Source: Virgibacillus sp. NKC19-3 (lineage in GTDB: Bacteria; Bacillota; Bacilli; Bacillales; Amphibacillaceae). From it: a DNA stretch of 64,000 nucleotides. This document shows positions 29,552-39,580 of this stretch, one piece after another (the first letter of the stretch is position 1; each line of letters opens with the position of its first letter). The position numbers were made by a program, and so were the translations under genes. Under the pieces are notes generated by a model. That model was not told the DNA's origin. It saw only the letters and a program-made list of their open reading frames with translations, and ran no database searches. The DNA is taken from assembly GCF_019837165.1 (NCBI RefSeq), contig NZ_JAGYHC010000001.1:2294001-2358000 (forward strand), read 5' to 3'.

Positions 29552-31852
29552 TTATGAAGATCTTTCTTCAGTGTTTTCCTGTGAAACCAATACGGTTCTT
29601 GGCTTACTCCCTTCATATGGTCCGACAATTCCTCTGTCTTCCATTGCATCGATTAAACGTGCCGCTCTTGTATAACCGATCCGAAATCTCCGTTGTAACA
29701 TGGAGACACTTGCACTTTGCATTTCTATAATAAGATGAACAGCATCATCATAAATTTCATCCTCAACCTCTTCGGAAACTTGACTTGCCTCCTCAGGAAT
29801 CATTTCTTCTTGATACGCAGCTTTTTGCTGATCAATACAATGGTCAACAACTCTTTCCACTTCCGTATCGGATAAAAATGCACCTTGAACCCTAAGTGGT
29901 TTAGAGGCACCTACCGGATGGAATAACATGTCCCCACGACCTAACAGTTTGTCAGCACCGCCCGAATCCAAAATAGTACGTGAATCTGTTGCAGAAGATA
30001 CACTAAAGGCAATTCGCGACGGTATATTTGCTTTAATAACACCTGTAATAACGTCAACAGATGGACGCTGTGTTGCAATGATTAGATGAATACCAGCAGC
30101 ACGTGCCATTTGTGCAAGTCTAGTAATGGAATCTTCTACATCACTGGAGGCTACCATCATTAAATCTGCTAATTCGTCTACCAATACAACAATATATGGG
30201 AGATTCGGTTGTGCTTCTTCCTCCTCAACCGTTTGATTATATTTTCGGATATGTTCATTATATCCTTCAATATTACGTGTCCCTGTATCGGAAAACAAAT
30301 CATACCTTCTTTCCATTTCAGCAACCACTTTTTTCAGTGCTCTTGAAGCCTTTTTCGGGTCTGTAACTACGGGTGCGAGTAAATGGGGGATGCCATTATA
30401 AACATTTAACTCTACTTTTTTCGGATCTATCATCATCATTTTAACTTCATGAGGTTTTGCCCGCATTAAAATGGTTGTTATGATACCATTTACACACACA
30501 CTTTTACCACTGCCTGTTGCTCCCGCTACTAATAAATGGGGCATTTTATTTAACTCGGATACAATCGCTTCTCCCGAAATATCACGACCTAATGCGAATA
30601 ATAGTTTGGAATCTCGGTTATTCATCCGGTTATCCAATACTTCTCGAAGCGATACCATTGCAATCTCTGTATTTGGAACTTCAATTCCTACAGCAGATTT
30701 ACCCGGGATGGGCGCTTCTATTCGAATATCTTTTGCGGCTAATGCAAGGGCTAGGTCATCATGCAATCCAACTATTTTACTGACTTTTACCCCTTCATCC
30801 GGGTAGACTTCATACTTCGTCACAGCAGGGCCTACATGGACCCTGGTAATTCTAGCTTTCACACCGAAACTAGTAAATGTACGCTCCAGTTTCCGTACGG
30901 TGGCTTGGATCTGCGACTTCTCCTGCTGCTGTGAATTATGTGCCGGTTCGGCTAACAGATTAGGAGGGGGTAATTCATATTCATGATTTTCTGATTCCGT
31001 CATTGCCATATTCGTAATTGCTTCATCTTCATCTGCATCCTCTTCTGTTTTGCTTTCATCCATCACTGGTTCATTTGTTTCCTGCTCAGATGAAGAATAA
31101 GCTGCATCTGTAAAATCCTGAATCAACGGCTCTTCATAGGTAACATCATCCTTCTTCTCTGGGAGTACTGTTTCAAATTGTTCTTCCTCTTTACGTATAT
31201 TCTTTTCCGTCCTGGTATTCTTTTCCATTCTAGCATTCTTCCAACGCGACCAATAATTGCTGAGCACTGACTTTATCTTTTTCCACAAATTAGAGAAAAA
31301 GTCTCCCAAAGATAGCTCAGTCATAAAAATAACTCCTATAATGATAGAAAACGCAGCAACAATTTGTGCCCCAGCTGAGGAAAATAAATAGTAACTAAAC
31401 GTAAAAAGAAGCCCACCAACCAGACCTCCACCTGTTTGAGTTGCTGTACCTTGTCCATTTACATAAGAAATGAAATTATCCCATGTTGCCCCAAGTATGG
31501 AACTGTCTCCAACGGTCACAAGTAGACTTTCCATTGTTTGAATATGTGTTAACAATAATATTCCTGCAAATAGAATATAAAAACCAGTCATTTTCTTGTT
31601 TGCAAAATCAGGGTAACGTCTTTTTATTAATAGGATGATTCCTGTAATAAATAAAAATATGGAGGCGACAAAATACCAGATACCTAAAAACAGTCGAAAT
31701 ATTTGCTCCAATCCACCAGGAATTGCTCCATCACTAATAGCACTTGCTCCACTTCCAAATATAGCAAGGAATATAAATAATAATCCTAACAATTCAAATT
31801 TCACTTGTTTTTTCAGCTTGTTATTTCTTCGCTTTTTTCTTTTTTTAGCCAT
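29552..31852 (-). CDS. spoIIIE: DNA translocase SpoIIIE
   Basis: SpoIIIE pumps the chromosome into the forespore through the division septum. The 766 residues have four N-terminal membrane helices (about 19-37, 52-76, 89-108, 145-180), an acidic linker (about 215-300), a RecA-like motor with GATGSGKS (444-451) and [11 protein letters not shown], and a C-terminal gamma winged helix (about 690-755, [18 protein letters not shown]) that reads SRS orientation sequences. GGTG precedes the ATG. Strong spore context on both sides. Confidence 0.97.
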   Translation of the reverse strand: MAKKRKKRRNNKLKKQVKFELLGLLFIFLAIFGSGASAISDGAIPGGLEQIFRLFLGIWYFVASIFLFITGIILLIKRRYPDFANKKMTGFYILFAGILLLTHIQTMESLLVTVGDSSILGATWDNFISYVNGQGTATQTGGGLVGGLLFTFSYYLFSSAGAQIVAAFSIIIGVIFMTELSLGDFFSNLWKKIKSVLSNYWSRWKNARMEKNTRTEKNIRKEEEQFETVLPEKKDDVTYEEPLIQDFTDAAYSSSEQETNEPVMDESKTEEDADEDEAITNMAMTESENHEYELPPPNLLAEPAHNSQQQEKSQIQATVRKLERTFTSFGVKARITRVHVGPAVTKYEVYPDEGVKVSKIVGLHDDLALALAAKDIRIEAPIPGKSAVGIEVPNTEIAMVSLREVLDNRMNNRDSKLLFALGRDISGEAIVSELNKMPHLLVAGATGSGKSVCVNGIITTILMRAKPHEVKMMMIDPKKVELNVYNGIPHLLAPVVTDPKKASRALKKVVAEMERRYDLFSDTGTRNIEGYNEHIRKYNQTVEEEEAQPNLPYIVVLVDELADLMMVASSDVEDSITRLAQMARAAGIHLIIATQRPSVDVITGVIKANIPSRIAFSVSSATDSRTILDSGGADKLLGRGDMLFHPVGASKPLRVQGAFLSDTEVERVVDHCIDQQKAAYQEEMIPEEASQVSEEVEDEIYDDAVHLIIEMQSASVSMLQRRFRIGYTRAARLIDAMEDRGIVGPYEGSKPRTVLVSQENTEERSS

Positions 31853-31893
31853 TTTTTCACCTCTATTATCGATAGGCTATGTATACATGAATC

Positions 31894-31922
31894 GTAAACC
31901 CTTGCCTAAAAAATGGCAAGGG
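31894..31922 (-). terminator. Terminator between ylzJ and spoIIIE
   Basis: CCCTTGCC and GGCAAGGG (31899-31906 and 31915-31922) form an eight-base stem with only a short T run (TTTACG) on the minus strand. The arms resemble those at 52694-52723 and 57697-57728. Confidence 0.55.
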
Positions 31923-31961
31923 CTACTTGATATTATATCATAAAAACTCCAATTCATAAGG

Positions 31962-32177
31962 TCAATTTTTTTTAGGCAAAATATTTCCCGGTGTATATTT
32001 CTCATCCAGAAAATCTTGAGGATCTGTTGACATTAACTGTAAAAGTTGATAATTTCCTTCATCCGTCTTCTCTACATATAATGACCTTCCATCATAGGAA
32101 ATCACATGCCTGCTAGTGAATGAATCGGGGGATTGTGGGAAAATCTCAGCTTCTGACATAGGGGTGTATAAGATCAT
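31962..32177 (-). CDS. ylzJ: YlzJ-like protein
   Basis: The 71-residue protein matches the small YlzJ family found after tepA in Bacillales. It has no membrane segment or known motif and its function is unknown. Its ATG (32177) overlaps the tepA stop by four bases, so it is coupled to tepA. Confidence 0.8.
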   Translation of the reverse strand: MILYTPMSEAEIFPQSPDSFTSRHVISYDGRSLYVEKTDEGNYQLLQLMSTDPQDFLDEKYTPGNILPKKN

Positions 32178-32902
32178 TGGATCACCTGGTTTTCTGTATC
32201 TTTATTTTCATTAATCAATTCGTTCACTTTTTTCATTGCTTCATTGACACCGCCAATACCATCAATCAATCCATATTCAACAGCATCTGTGCCAATCACG
32301 TTTGTACCAATATCTCTTGTTAAATTCCCTTTTGCAAACATGAGTTCTTTAAACTTTTTCTCTTTAATATTCGAATGATTGGTAACAAAATCAATCACTC
32401 TATCCTGCATTTTATCTAGGTATTCAAAAGTCTGTGGTACTCCAATCACCAGTCCATTTAAGCGAACTGGATGGATCGTCATAGTTGCTGTCGGTACAAT
32501 ATAGGAATAATCCGTTGCTACAGCAATCGGGACTCCTATGGAATGCCCCCCACCTAATACAATAGAGACCGTTGGTTTGGAAATAGAAGAAATCATTTCC
32601 GACAACGCCAATCCTGCCTCAACATCTCCTCCTACAGTATTTAGTAAAATCACCAGTCCTTCAATTTTGGGATTTTGTTCAATTGCAATCAATTGAGGAA
32701 GTAAATGTTCATATTTCGTCGTTTTATTTTGTGGTGGTAATTGCACGTGACCTTCCACTTGTCCAATGATTGTAAGGACATGCACATTGGTATCAGGAGC
32801 TTGGGGTACATTTGATTGTCCTAATTGCTGGATTTTTTGCACCAACTCCGACTTATTTTCTTCTTCATTTTGATCCTCTTTTTTCCCCGGTTCATTATCC
32901 AT
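32174..32902 (-). CDS. tepA: Translocation-enhancing protein TepA (ClpP-like serine protease)
   Basis: ClpP/crotonase-fold protease reported to promote protein export or spore development in Bacillus. The 242-residue protein has a charged N-terminal stretch rich in E, K and N, then the fold with the nucleophile in GGGHSIGVP and a histidine in TMTIHPVR about 24 residues later. AAGGAG precedes the ATG at 32902, favoured over upstream codons. It is followed by coupled ylzJ and then spoIIIE, as in Bacillus. Confidence 0.9.
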   Translation of the reverse strand: MDNEPGKKEDQNEEENKSELVQKIQQLGQSNVPQAPDTNVHVLTIIGQVEGHVQLPPQNKTTKYEHLLPQLIAIEQNPKIEGLVILLNTVGGDVEAGLALSEMISSISKPTVSIVLGGGHSIGVPIAVATDYSYIVPTATMTIHPVRLNGLVIGVPQTFEYLDKMQDRVIDFVTNHSNIKEKKFKELMFAKGNLTRDIGTNVIGTDAVEYGLIDGIGGVNEAMKKVNELINENKDTENQVIQ

Positions 32903-32984
32903 TTTCGAACACTCCTTCACGAATTTAATCATTCTATAAGTAGTATGAACGGAAATAGACAGTTACATACGAACAAAGATGGAA

Positions 32985-33116
32985 GTGCGTCTCCCTTTAT
33001 CGTAATGGAGGAATGCGAAAGCTGGGACTGCTAATTGTGTCCCACCAAAGAGATTTAGTAGGTGGTGGACACACTGGAGAAAGATGGGCTTATTTGGTTA
33101 TTGAATAACCCACGAT
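32985..33116 (+). repeat. R1 dispersed repeat, right half only
   Basis: Similar in order and spacing of short blocks to the right half of the copy at 44855-45190: TTATCGTAATG, then GTCCCACCAAA, then a block ending GTTA(C/T)TGAAT-A(C/T)CCAC-like. It fills most of the tepA-dapA gap (32903-33173). The left half of the longer copy is not recognisable here. Non-coding by my reading; strand given as the orientation matching the longer copy. Confidence 0.65.
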
Positions 33117-33139
33117 TTAGAAAAATTAACTTCCATTAA

Positions 33140-33173
33140 ATTAGAAATATCGGCTACTGGCAGCCGATATTTC
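33140..33173 (-). terminator. Terminator after dapA
   Basis: A perfect 12-base stem (33144-33155 with 33162-33173) directly follows the dapA stop. The T run after it on the minus strand is broken (CTAATTTAAT). Confidence 0.65.
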
Positions 33174-34040
33174 TTAATTATCCATTGTTTCTTTTAATGC
33201 TTTCTCTTCCGCTTCCGTAAGAGGAAGAAGTGGCAATCGTACAGACCCTGTATCGATACCTTTCATTTTCAAGGCTGCTTTCACTGGTGCGGGAGATGGT
33301 ACGTTGAATAACTCCCTCATAAGTGGGAGCAATTTTCGATGTTTGGAAGCTGCTTCTTCCGTCTTACCCACACGATAGGCTTTTATCATATCTTGTATTT
33401 CATTGCCCGAAATATGAGATGCAACGGAAATAACACCTTCAGCACCTATTGCAAGCAGCGGCAACGTTAACGCATCTTCTCCGCTGTATACAGTGAAACC
33501 ATTATCTGTACCCTCAATCACCGCCGCAGCCAGATCCAAATCTCCGGACGCCTCCTTTAACGAAACAATGTTATCAATTTTACTCAAGCTTATAATGGTT
33601 TCTGCATTTATTGTGACAACAGAACGGCCGGGAATATTATAAAGCATAACAGGAAGTTTGGTTGCCTCAGCAATTGCCTTGAAATGTTCATACATACCGC
33701 GTTGAGATGGTTTATTATAATATGGTGCTACAATCATCACAGCATCCACGCCAACTTCTTGAGCCTCTTTTGTCAAAGCGATGGATGCCAATGTATCATT
33801 GCTGCTGGTTCCAGCTATTACTGGAACTCGTTTATTCACTACATTAACAACATGTTTAAACAAGTTGATTTTTTCTTCTATCGACAACGTTGGTGATTCA
33901 CCAGTAGTACCATTGATTACAAGCCCTTCTGTACCATTAGCAAGTAAATAGTCAATTAGTAGGCTAGTTTGCTCATAATCGATGCCACCTTCTTTGCTAA
34001 ATGGTGTTACCATTGCCGTCAATACACGACCAAAATTCAT
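33174..34040 (-). CDS. dapA: 4-hydroxy-tetrahydrodipicolinate synthase
   Basis: DapA condenses pyruvate with aspartate semialdehyde, the branch point to lysine, diaminopimelate (cell wall) and dipicolinate (spore core). The 288 residues have TTGES (45-49), the catalytic tyrosine in LYNIPGR (Y134) and the Schiff-base lysine in VSLKEASGD (K162). It is the last of a run asd-dapG-dapA whose product goes on to DpaA/DpaB, encoded just upstream. Confidence 0.97.
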   Translation of the reverse strand: MNFGRVLTAMVTPFSKEGGIDYEQTSLLIDYLLANGTEGLVINGTTGESPTLSIEEKINLFKHVVNVVNKRVPVIAGTSSNDTLASIALTKEAQEVGVDAVMIVAPYYNKPSQRGMYEHFKAIAEATKLPVMLYNIPGRSVVTINAETIISLSKIDNIVSLKEASGDLDLAAAVIEGTDNGFTVYSGEDALTLPLLAIGAEGVISVASHISGNEIQDMIKAYRVGKTEEAASKHRKLLPLMRELFNVPSPAPVKAALKMKGIDTGSVRLPLLPLTEAEEKALKETMDN

Positions 34041-34046
34041 CTTTTA

Positions 34047-35279
34047 TCAACTCTCTTTTGTATATATTGGTTTATTCATACTTAATTCAAACACATCGTG
34101 CAGCGCATTTACAGCTGATTTTAAATTTTCGCCATGCACAAGCACCCATATTGTCGTATGACTATCTGCTGATTGTAATATTTGTACTCCAGCATTCGTA
34201 AGTGCCTGCACAATGCTGGATACAACCCCGGGAATTCCTGTCATACCAGCGCCAACCGCAGAAACTTTAGCACATCCCTCTGTAATCTCCGGGTGAAATC
34301 CAAGCATTTCTAAAATATAGACCGCTTTTGATGTAAAGGCTTCCGGCACCGTATAAACAACGCCACTTGGTGAAATATTGATAAAGTCGACTGAAATTCC
34401 CGCTTCAGCCATTGCTTTAAACACCTCTGACTGCATACGATATGCTTTTTCTTTTGTTTGAATTTTTATTTGTGTAATGGAGGTCATATGAGCGATACCG
34501 GTTACCTTTTGATCCGTAATATCCGTACCCGTTCTAGAAGAAGTAATTAATGTCCCTGCATCTTGCAAGTAAGTTGGCCTCACCCGCATCGGAATACCAG
34601 CCTGCATGGCAATTTCCACTGCACGTGGATGGACCACTTTTGCCCCCTGATATGCCAAGTTACAAATTTCAGTATACGTAATAGAATCCAATTGCCGTGC
34701 GGAATCCACAACGTGTGGGTCCGCAGTCATAATACCATTTACGTCTGTGAATATTTCCACGCGTTCAGCCAGTAATGCAGTGCCAAGCGCTGCTGCAGTC
34801 GTATCACTACCACCACGACCAATTGTCGTTATCTCACCTGACTGTGTTTGTCCTTGGAACCCTGCAACAACGACAACATCATTATTCTCCAATTCATTTA
34901 GAATACGGGTTTGATTTACTTTCTTTATTTTTGCTTGATTAAAATCATCTGTAGTCAAAAATCCAGCTTGTGCTCCGGTTAATGCTGTTGCAGTTATATG
35001 ATGTTTTTTCAATTCATTGGATAAAACTACTGCAGAAATGACCTCGCCGCATGACATTAGCATATCAAGTTCGCGACTTGAGGGTTGGTTTGCAGGAAAG
35101 TCAACGAGACTTAATAATGTATCTGTTGCATATGGATCAGGCTTTTTCCCAAGTGCTGATACAACAACCACGAGTTTATAATCCATCATTAATGCATTCT
35201 TAATATGTTTGACTACATGCCCTCTGTTTTCCTTGGTTCCTACAGAAGTTCCACCAAATTTTTGAATCAATATCTGCAT
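34047..35279 (-). CDS. dapG: Aspartokinase I (DapG)
   Basis: DapG phosphorylates aspartate at the start of the lysine/diaminopimelate pathway. The 410-residue protein has the kinase motif KFGGTSVG (7-14), GRGGSDTTAAALG and FTDVNGIMTADP, followed by two ACT domains (about 265-405) that bind the feedback effector. In B. subtilis this isozyme is inhibited by diaminopimelate and lies in the same order with asd and dapA. Only seven bases separate it from dapA. Confidence 0.95.
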   Translation of the reverse strand: MQILIQKFGGTSVGTKENRGHVVKHIKNALMMDYKLVVVVSALGKKPDPYATDTLLSLVDFPANQPSSRELDMLMSCGEVISAVVLSNELKKHHITATALTGAQAGFLTTDDFNQAKIKKVNQTRILNELENNDVVVVAGFQGQTQSGEITTIGRGGSDTTAAALGTALLAERVEIFTDVNGIMTADPHVVDSARQLDSITYTEICNLAYQGAKVVHPRAVEIAMQAGIPMRVRPTYLQDAGTLITSSRTGTDITDQKVTGIAHMTSITQIKIQTKEKAYRMQSEVFKAMAEAGISVDFINISPSGVVYTVPEAFTSKAVYILEMLGFHPEITEGCAKVSAVGAGMTGIPGVVSSIVQALTNAGVQILQSADSHTTIWVLVHGENLKSAVNALHDVFELSMNKPIYTKES

Positions 35280-35291
35280 TGTAACCCTACC

Positions 35292-36338
35292 TTACAACCA
35301 TTTATTTTGAATTAATGCAGCTGCTATTTGTATAGTATTCCATGCAGCTCCTTTCAATAGATTATCGGAAACGACCCACATATGGAATCCTTTATCATTA
35401 TCTAAATCCTTTCTTACACGACCAACAAAAACATCTTCCTTGTCTGTTGCATGTAAAGGTGTTGGATAAATTTGCATTGTAGGATCATCTTCCAATACAA
35501 CCCCATCCGCATGATTTAGAACTTTCCAAAGATCAGGAACAGTTAAACCTTCCTTTTCCACCTCGATATATATGCTTTCTGCATGCGATCTAAAAATAGG
35601 CAGTCGAACACAAGTTGCCGCAATCGCAAGTTCGGGTTCATGCATAATTTTCTTTGTTTCGTTAATCATTTTCATCTCTTCAAACGTATACCCATTTTCC
35701 TGAAACACATCGATTTGCGGAAGCGCATTAAATGCAATCGGATAGTGCTTTTCATCCCCTTTTACGGGCAATAATTCTGCTGTCATTTCTTCATTGGCTG
35801 TGTATTGATTAATTTGTGCATCTAATTCGTTATTTGCCTTTTCCCCGGAACCTGAGACTGCTTGATATGTTGATACTATCACACGCTCCATCCCATAAGC
35901 ATCGTGAAGCGGTTTTAATGCTGCTACCATCTGAATGGTAGAACAATTTGGATTCGCAATTATTCCTTGATGGTTTTGAATATCGGATTGATTAACCTCT
36001 GGTACCACAAGTGGTACATCTGGATCCATTCGATAAGCGCTTGTATTATCAACAACGACAGAACCATGTTTTACTGCTTCAGGAACCAATTGCTTCGAAA
36101 CAGACCCACCAGCAGAAAATAAGGCAATATCCACTCCGGCAAAACTATCAGGAACTGCCGCCTCTACCGTTATCTCTTTTCCTTTAAATGGTATCTTCTT
36201 TCCAGCTGATCTTTCTGAAGATAAGAATGTTATTTCGTTTATCGGGAGATCTTTATTTTCTAAAATTTGTATTATTTTTTGCCCCACCGCACCGGTTGCT
36301 CCTACAACTGCTATATTGTATGCTGTTTTTTCTGCCAT
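35292..36338 (-). CDS. asd: Aspartate-semialdehyde dehydrogenase
   Basis: Asd reduces aspartyl phosphate to aspartate semialdehyde with NADPH. The 348 residues have the cofactor loop GATGAVGQK (13-21), the catalytic cysteine in NPNCSTIQM (C132) and a C-terminal histidine-bearing RLPIFRSHAESIYIE segment. It lies between dpaB and dapG and supplies DapA, which uses its product. Confidence 0.96.
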   Translation of the reverse strand: MAEKTAYNIAVVGATGAVGQKIIQILENKDLPINEITFLSSERSAGKKIPFKGKEITVEAAVPDSFAGVDIALFSAGGSVSKQLVPEAVKHGSVVVDNTSAYRMDPDVPLVVPEVNQSDIQNHQGIIANPNCSTIQMVAALKPLHDAYGMERVIVSTYQAVSGSGEKANNELDAQINQYTANEEMTAELLPVKGDEKHYPIAFNALPQIDVFQENGYTFEEMKMINETKKIMHEPELAIAATCVRLPIFRSHAESIYIEVEKEGLTVPDLWKVLNHADGVVLEDDPTMQIYPTPLHATDKEDVFVGRVRKDLDNDKGFHMWVVSDNLLKGAAWNTIQIAAALIQNKWL

Positions 36339-36404
36339 TTACATAACTCCCCTTCACCAATAGTAAAATTAGTACTATTCCCTTAAGGTTTTATTTTATC
36401 ATAA

Positions 36405-36995
36405 TTAATCCATATGAGGAATAATAACCGGTTGGATTTGTGAAGAATGCAGTGCAGATTCTACGGTAGGAATTAAATAATCCATATTGGATACCAAAGA
36501 ATTTGGCTTTTTATATGGACTATCCTGGCCATACGGAATAAAATAGATATATTTTGTGGCCATTAATCGCATTAGGTTTACCCCGTTTAGCCCCAGTGCA
36601 TCATTTGTTGACACACCTAAGACGACAGGACTTTGGTTTCGTATTGTTGATTTTGCCGCCATTAATACTGGTGTATCAGTAATGGCATTGGCAAACTTAC
36701 TTAAAGAATTTCCGGTTAAAGGAGCGATTACCATACAATCTAATGGATTTTTTGGACCAAGGGGCTCAGCTTCCGGAATAGTTGAGATGATACTTTTTCC
36801 GGTAATCGATTCTATTTTTTCAATTCTTTCTTTTGCCTTTCCATGTTTCGTATCTGTATTTTTCACCGTATAGGACACTATTGGAATAACTTCCGCTCCC
36901 ACAGTCATCAACTTCTCCAACTGTGGAAAAACTTTTTCATACATATGATGCGAACCTGTAAAACCAATACCAATTCGCTTTCCTTCTAAGCTCAT
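36405..36995 (-). CDS. dpaB: Dipicolinate synthase subunit B (SpoVFB)
   Basis: Flavoprotein-like subunit of the enzyme that makes dipicolinic acid in the mother cell for the spore core. The 196 residues have the flavoprotein start IGIGFTGSHHMYEKVFPQLE and VIAPLTGNSLSKFANAITD with the N-S-LAK-type motif. It begins one base after the dpaA stop, so the two are coupled. No vegetative promoter is obvious; sigma-K control is expected from the family. Confidence 0.95.
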   Translation of the reverse strand: MSLEGKRIGIGFTGSHHMYEKVFPQLEKLMTVGAEVIPIVSYTVKNTDTKHGKAKERIEKIESITGKSIISTIPEAEPLGPKNPLDCMVIAPLTGNSLSKFANAITDTPVLMAAKSTIRNQSPVVLGVSTNDALGLNGVNLMRLMATKYIYFIPYGQDSPYKKPNSLVSNMDYLIPTVESALHSSQIQPVIIPHMD

Positions 36996-36996
36996 G

Positions 36997-37872
36997 TTAA
37001 TCTCCTTTCACCACTGATTGTTTAATAACATCCGCTAAAATCCTTCCAGCAGTTTTAGGGGCCACAATACCTGGCAGGCTTCTCGATAAAATAGCCGTAA
37101 TCCCCCTTTGCTTTGCGTAAACAAAATCTGTTCCACCAGGATTGGAAGCAAGGTCTACTATTAACGCATGCGGCGGGAGGTTTTGAATAGAATCTTTTGT
37201 CACAACTCGTGCAGGAATCGTATTTATTAATAAGTCACATTCATTTGTATATGCAGGAAGATCGGCTAACGGAACAGCTGTTAAACCCATCTCGGTAATT
37301 CTAGCCAATTCTTTGATACTACTGGCACTTACGGATACTTTGGCACCGAGCGCTGCAAATTTGTTTGCTACTGTATTCCCAACCCGGCCAAAGCCAACTA
37401 CATTGACTCGAGAAGAATGAATCGTATAATCCGTATGTTCAATTGCCATCATAATTGCTCCTTCTGCAGTTGGTATGGAGTTATAAATGGCAACATCATC
37501 TCGGTCTAATAAAGGGATTAACGAGATATTTGCTTCTTTTGTCACGGTTGATAAATAATCATTTGTGATGCCCGTAAAGATCAGTGCCGTTTTCTTCAAT
37601 TGCTTAAACCATTGCTTTGATAATTGAATGGGATGATCTGAAAAGACAGTTTCAACTCCACCTTTTTCGTCTGTTCCGGTAATCGGCAAAACAACCGCAT
37701 CTAATTTTTCCAGCTCTAGCTCATCTACTTCCATTTGCGTTAATCCCATAAATCCCTGTTCTAAGTTATCAAAACCTACAAGAATAATGGTTGTCTCCGG
37801 CAACATATTGAGCTGTCGAATTAACTCCAAGTAGCGCTCGTCGCCACCAATCACAGCGATTAATCGATTCAT
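36997..37872 (-). CDS. dpaA: Dipicolinate synthase subunit A (SpoVFA)
   Basis: Dehydrogenase-like subunit of dipicolinate synthase. The 292-residue protein starts MNRLIAVIGGDERYLELIRQ, has the dinucleotide-binding NVVGFGRVGNTVANKF in its second half and VDLASNPGGTDF near the end. GGAGGT precedes the ATG at 37872; the frame is open far upstream but that stretch crosses a terminator and is not coding. It pairs with dpaB. Confidence 0.95.
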   Translation of the reverse strand: MNRLIAVIGGDERYLELIRQLNMLPETTIILVGFDNLEQGFMGLTQMEVDELELEKLDAVVLPITGTDEKGGVETVFSDHPIQLSKQWFKQLKKTALIFTGITNDYLSTVTKEANISLIPLLDRDDVAIYNSIPTAEGAIMMAIEHTDYTIHSSRVNVVGFGRVGNTVANKFAALGAKVSVSASSIKELARITEMGLTAVPLADLPAYTNECDLLINTIPARVVTKDSIQNLPPHALIVDLASNPGGTDFVYAKQRGITAILSRSLPGIVAPKTAGRILADVIKQSVVKGD

Positions 37873-37969
37873 TACGATAAATAACCTCCAAACTACATTT
37901 CCTAAGATCATTTCCTTATAGCTTATGCCTTTGGCACCTGTTAGTGATAGTACTTTTAAAAAATAAAAC

Positions 37970-38002
37970 AAAAAAGCTGATATTACAATTGTAATACCAG
38001 CT
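37970..38002 (-). terminator. Terminator after ymxH
   Basis: A 12-base stem with one G-T pair (37975-37986 with 37991-38002) precedes TTTTTTG on the minus strand. It separates ymxH from dpaA. Confidence 0.85.
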
Positions 38003-38017
38003 AGAAGAGAATTTGTC

Positions 38018-38254
38018 TTATTCATCCAATTCAATCATAATCATATCTTCACCAATTGTTTTAATGGAACTCCAACGGATTTTCTGCTCCTCTCCTTCCT
38101 TTTTTAGACCAAACCATTTATAATTTGGAATGATGAAAGATTCAATTTGTCCAGATTTCTCATTAATTTCCAAATCAGTTTGCCCTAATATTCCCAATCT
38201 GGCCCCTTGATTGACATTGACAATTTCTTTTCCGCTAATATCTTTATAACGCAT
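38018..38254 (-). CDS. ymxH: YlmC/YmxH family sporulation protein (PRC-barrel)
   Basis: The 78-residue PRC-barrel-like protein (MRYKDISGKEIVNVNQGARLG at the start, IKTIGEDMIMIELDE at the end) belongs to the YlmC/YmxH family of small sporulation-associated proteins of unknown function. It lies between mlpA and dpaA as in B. subtilis, bounded by terminators on both sides. GGGGG precedes the ATG. Confidence 0.9.
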   Translation of the reverse strand: MRYKDISGKEIVNVNQGARLGILGQTDLEINEKSGQIESFIIPNYKWFGLKKEGEEQKIRWSSIKTIGEDMIMIELDE

Positions 38255-38294
38255 TTCAACCCCCCATTAAGTTAAGCTTCTACATATATATGCC

Positions 38295-38327
38295 AAAAAA
38301 AATAGCCTATGTATAAGACATAGGCTA
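38295..38327 (-). terminator. Terminator at the mlpA stop codon
   Basis: A perfect ten-base stem (38303-38312 with 38318-38327) followed on the minus strand by eight T. The stem begins within the mlpA stop codon. Confidence 0.9.
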
Positions 38328-39548
38328 ACTGGACACCTCAGGGGCAATGACAGCTGTAGAAGAAGGCTGGTTAAATAGCTTTTCAATTACTTTTTGTATG
38401 GAGTCATGATTAACTGCGTCAATCTCACGAATCATTTCATCAAGTGTACGATGCCGATGAAGGAGCATTTCATTTCTCCCGTTACGACTCATTCGACTAT
38501 TTGTACTTTCAAGACTTAACATTAAGTTTCCTTTTAATTGTTCTTTACTGTTGATTAATTCTTTATCCGTTAATCCACTTTTCATCAGTGTTTCTACTGT
38601 TTTATCAATGGTATCGCGTAGTAAAGGAAGTTGATCTTTCCCCGTACCTGCATAAATGGTTAATAATCCGTTATCCAAAAAAGATGAGTGGTAGGAGAAA
38701 ACAGAATAAGCTAATCCCTGTTTTTCCCGTACTTCCTGAAATAATCTTGAACTCATACTTCCACCAAGTACGTTATTCATGATAATTAAACTATACGTAT
38801 TTTCATCGCCAACAGGTAATCCGTCATAACCTAAACATAAATGCGCCTGTTCTGTGTCTTTATTCCGTTCAATTTTCCCTGCTAAAAAAGTTGGCCTCAC
38901 AATGGGTGAAGGTTCATGATCTGCATAGTAAGACCCGAAATAATCTTCAATTTTTGCCATAAAAGAATCGTCGGTATTGCCTGCAACGGATATAACGACG
39001 TTTTCCGGTATGTATTGCTCTTTCATATAATTTCGGAGTGTGTCAGCATTAAATCCCTTGAGATGTTCTTCTGTACCCAGAATAGGATATCCTAATGGAT
39101 GTACGCCATAGGAAGCTTGCGCCAATAAATCATGTACAATATCATCTGGGGTATCTTCATACATTTTTATTTCTTCATAAATCACTTTCTTCTCCCGTTC
39201 CATCTCTTCTTCATCAAACGAGGAATGAAAGAACATATCTGCCAGAATTTCAAGTGCATACGCTTTATGTGTATCCAATACTTTGGCAAACAAACAAGTA
39301 TACTCTTTAGATGTAAATGCATTTACTTGTCCGCCGATGGAATCAAACGCCTCTGCAATATCCTGTGGCGACCTGTTTTTTGTACCCTTAAAAAACATAT
39401 GCTCTAAAAAGTGAGAAATTCCATTATTCATTGTTGTTTCATTTCGTGATCCGGTTAATATCCAAATCCCAATTGTAACAGAACGGACTGCAGGAATATT
39501 TTCCAGTACAATACGAAGCCCGTTTTTACTTGTGTGTTTCTCTATCAT
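38325..39548 (-). CDS. mlpA: M16 zinc metallopeptidase MlpA (YmxG)
   Basis: The 407 residues have the inverted zinc motif HFLEH (46-50) and a further zinc-ligand glutamate in VIYEEIKMYEDTPDD, then the C-terminal-domain segment LFQEVREKQGLAYSVFSYHSS. In B. subtilis this protein (also called YmxG/MlpA) affects aprE expression; its natural substrate is unclear. It is distinct from the YmfF/YmfH pair encoded at 21-23.6 kb. It follows ylxY by about 30 bases. Confidence 0.92.
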   Translation of the reverse strand: MIEKHTSKNGLRIVLENIPAVRSVTIGIWILTGSRNETTMNNGISHFLEHMFFKGTKNRSPQDIAEAFDSIGGQVNAFTSKEYTCLFAKVLDTHKAYALEILADMFFHSSFDEEEMEREKKVIYEEIKMYEDTPDDIVHDLLAQASYGVHPLGYPILGTEEHLKGFNADTLRNYMKEQYIPENVVISVAGNTDDSFMAKIEDYFGSYYADHEPSPIVRPTFLAGKIERNKDTEQAHLCLGYDGLPVGDENTYSLIIMNNVLGGSMSSRLFQEVREKQGLAYSVFSYHSSFLDNGLLTIYAGTGKDQLPLLRDTIDKTVETLMKSGLTDKELINSKEQLKGNLMLSLESTNSRMSRNGRNEMLLHRHRTLDEMIREIDAVNHDSIQKVIEKLFNQPSSTAVIAPEVSS

Positions 39549-39580
39549 GCTTTTCCTCCTGTCAATTCCAGTGTCAATTC

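Noticed and set aside
32903-33173. Possible riboswitch or T-box near dapA/dapG
   Set aside because: This gap lies downstream of dapA on the minus strand, so it cannot be a dapA leader; asd-dapG-dapA spacing leaves no room for a lysine riboswitch.
37873-38034. Extension of dpaA upstream of the ATG at 37872 (apparent N-terminal membrane segment)
   Set aside because: The extra codons cross the ymxH terminator and overlap the ymxH end; a good ribosome site marks 37872.
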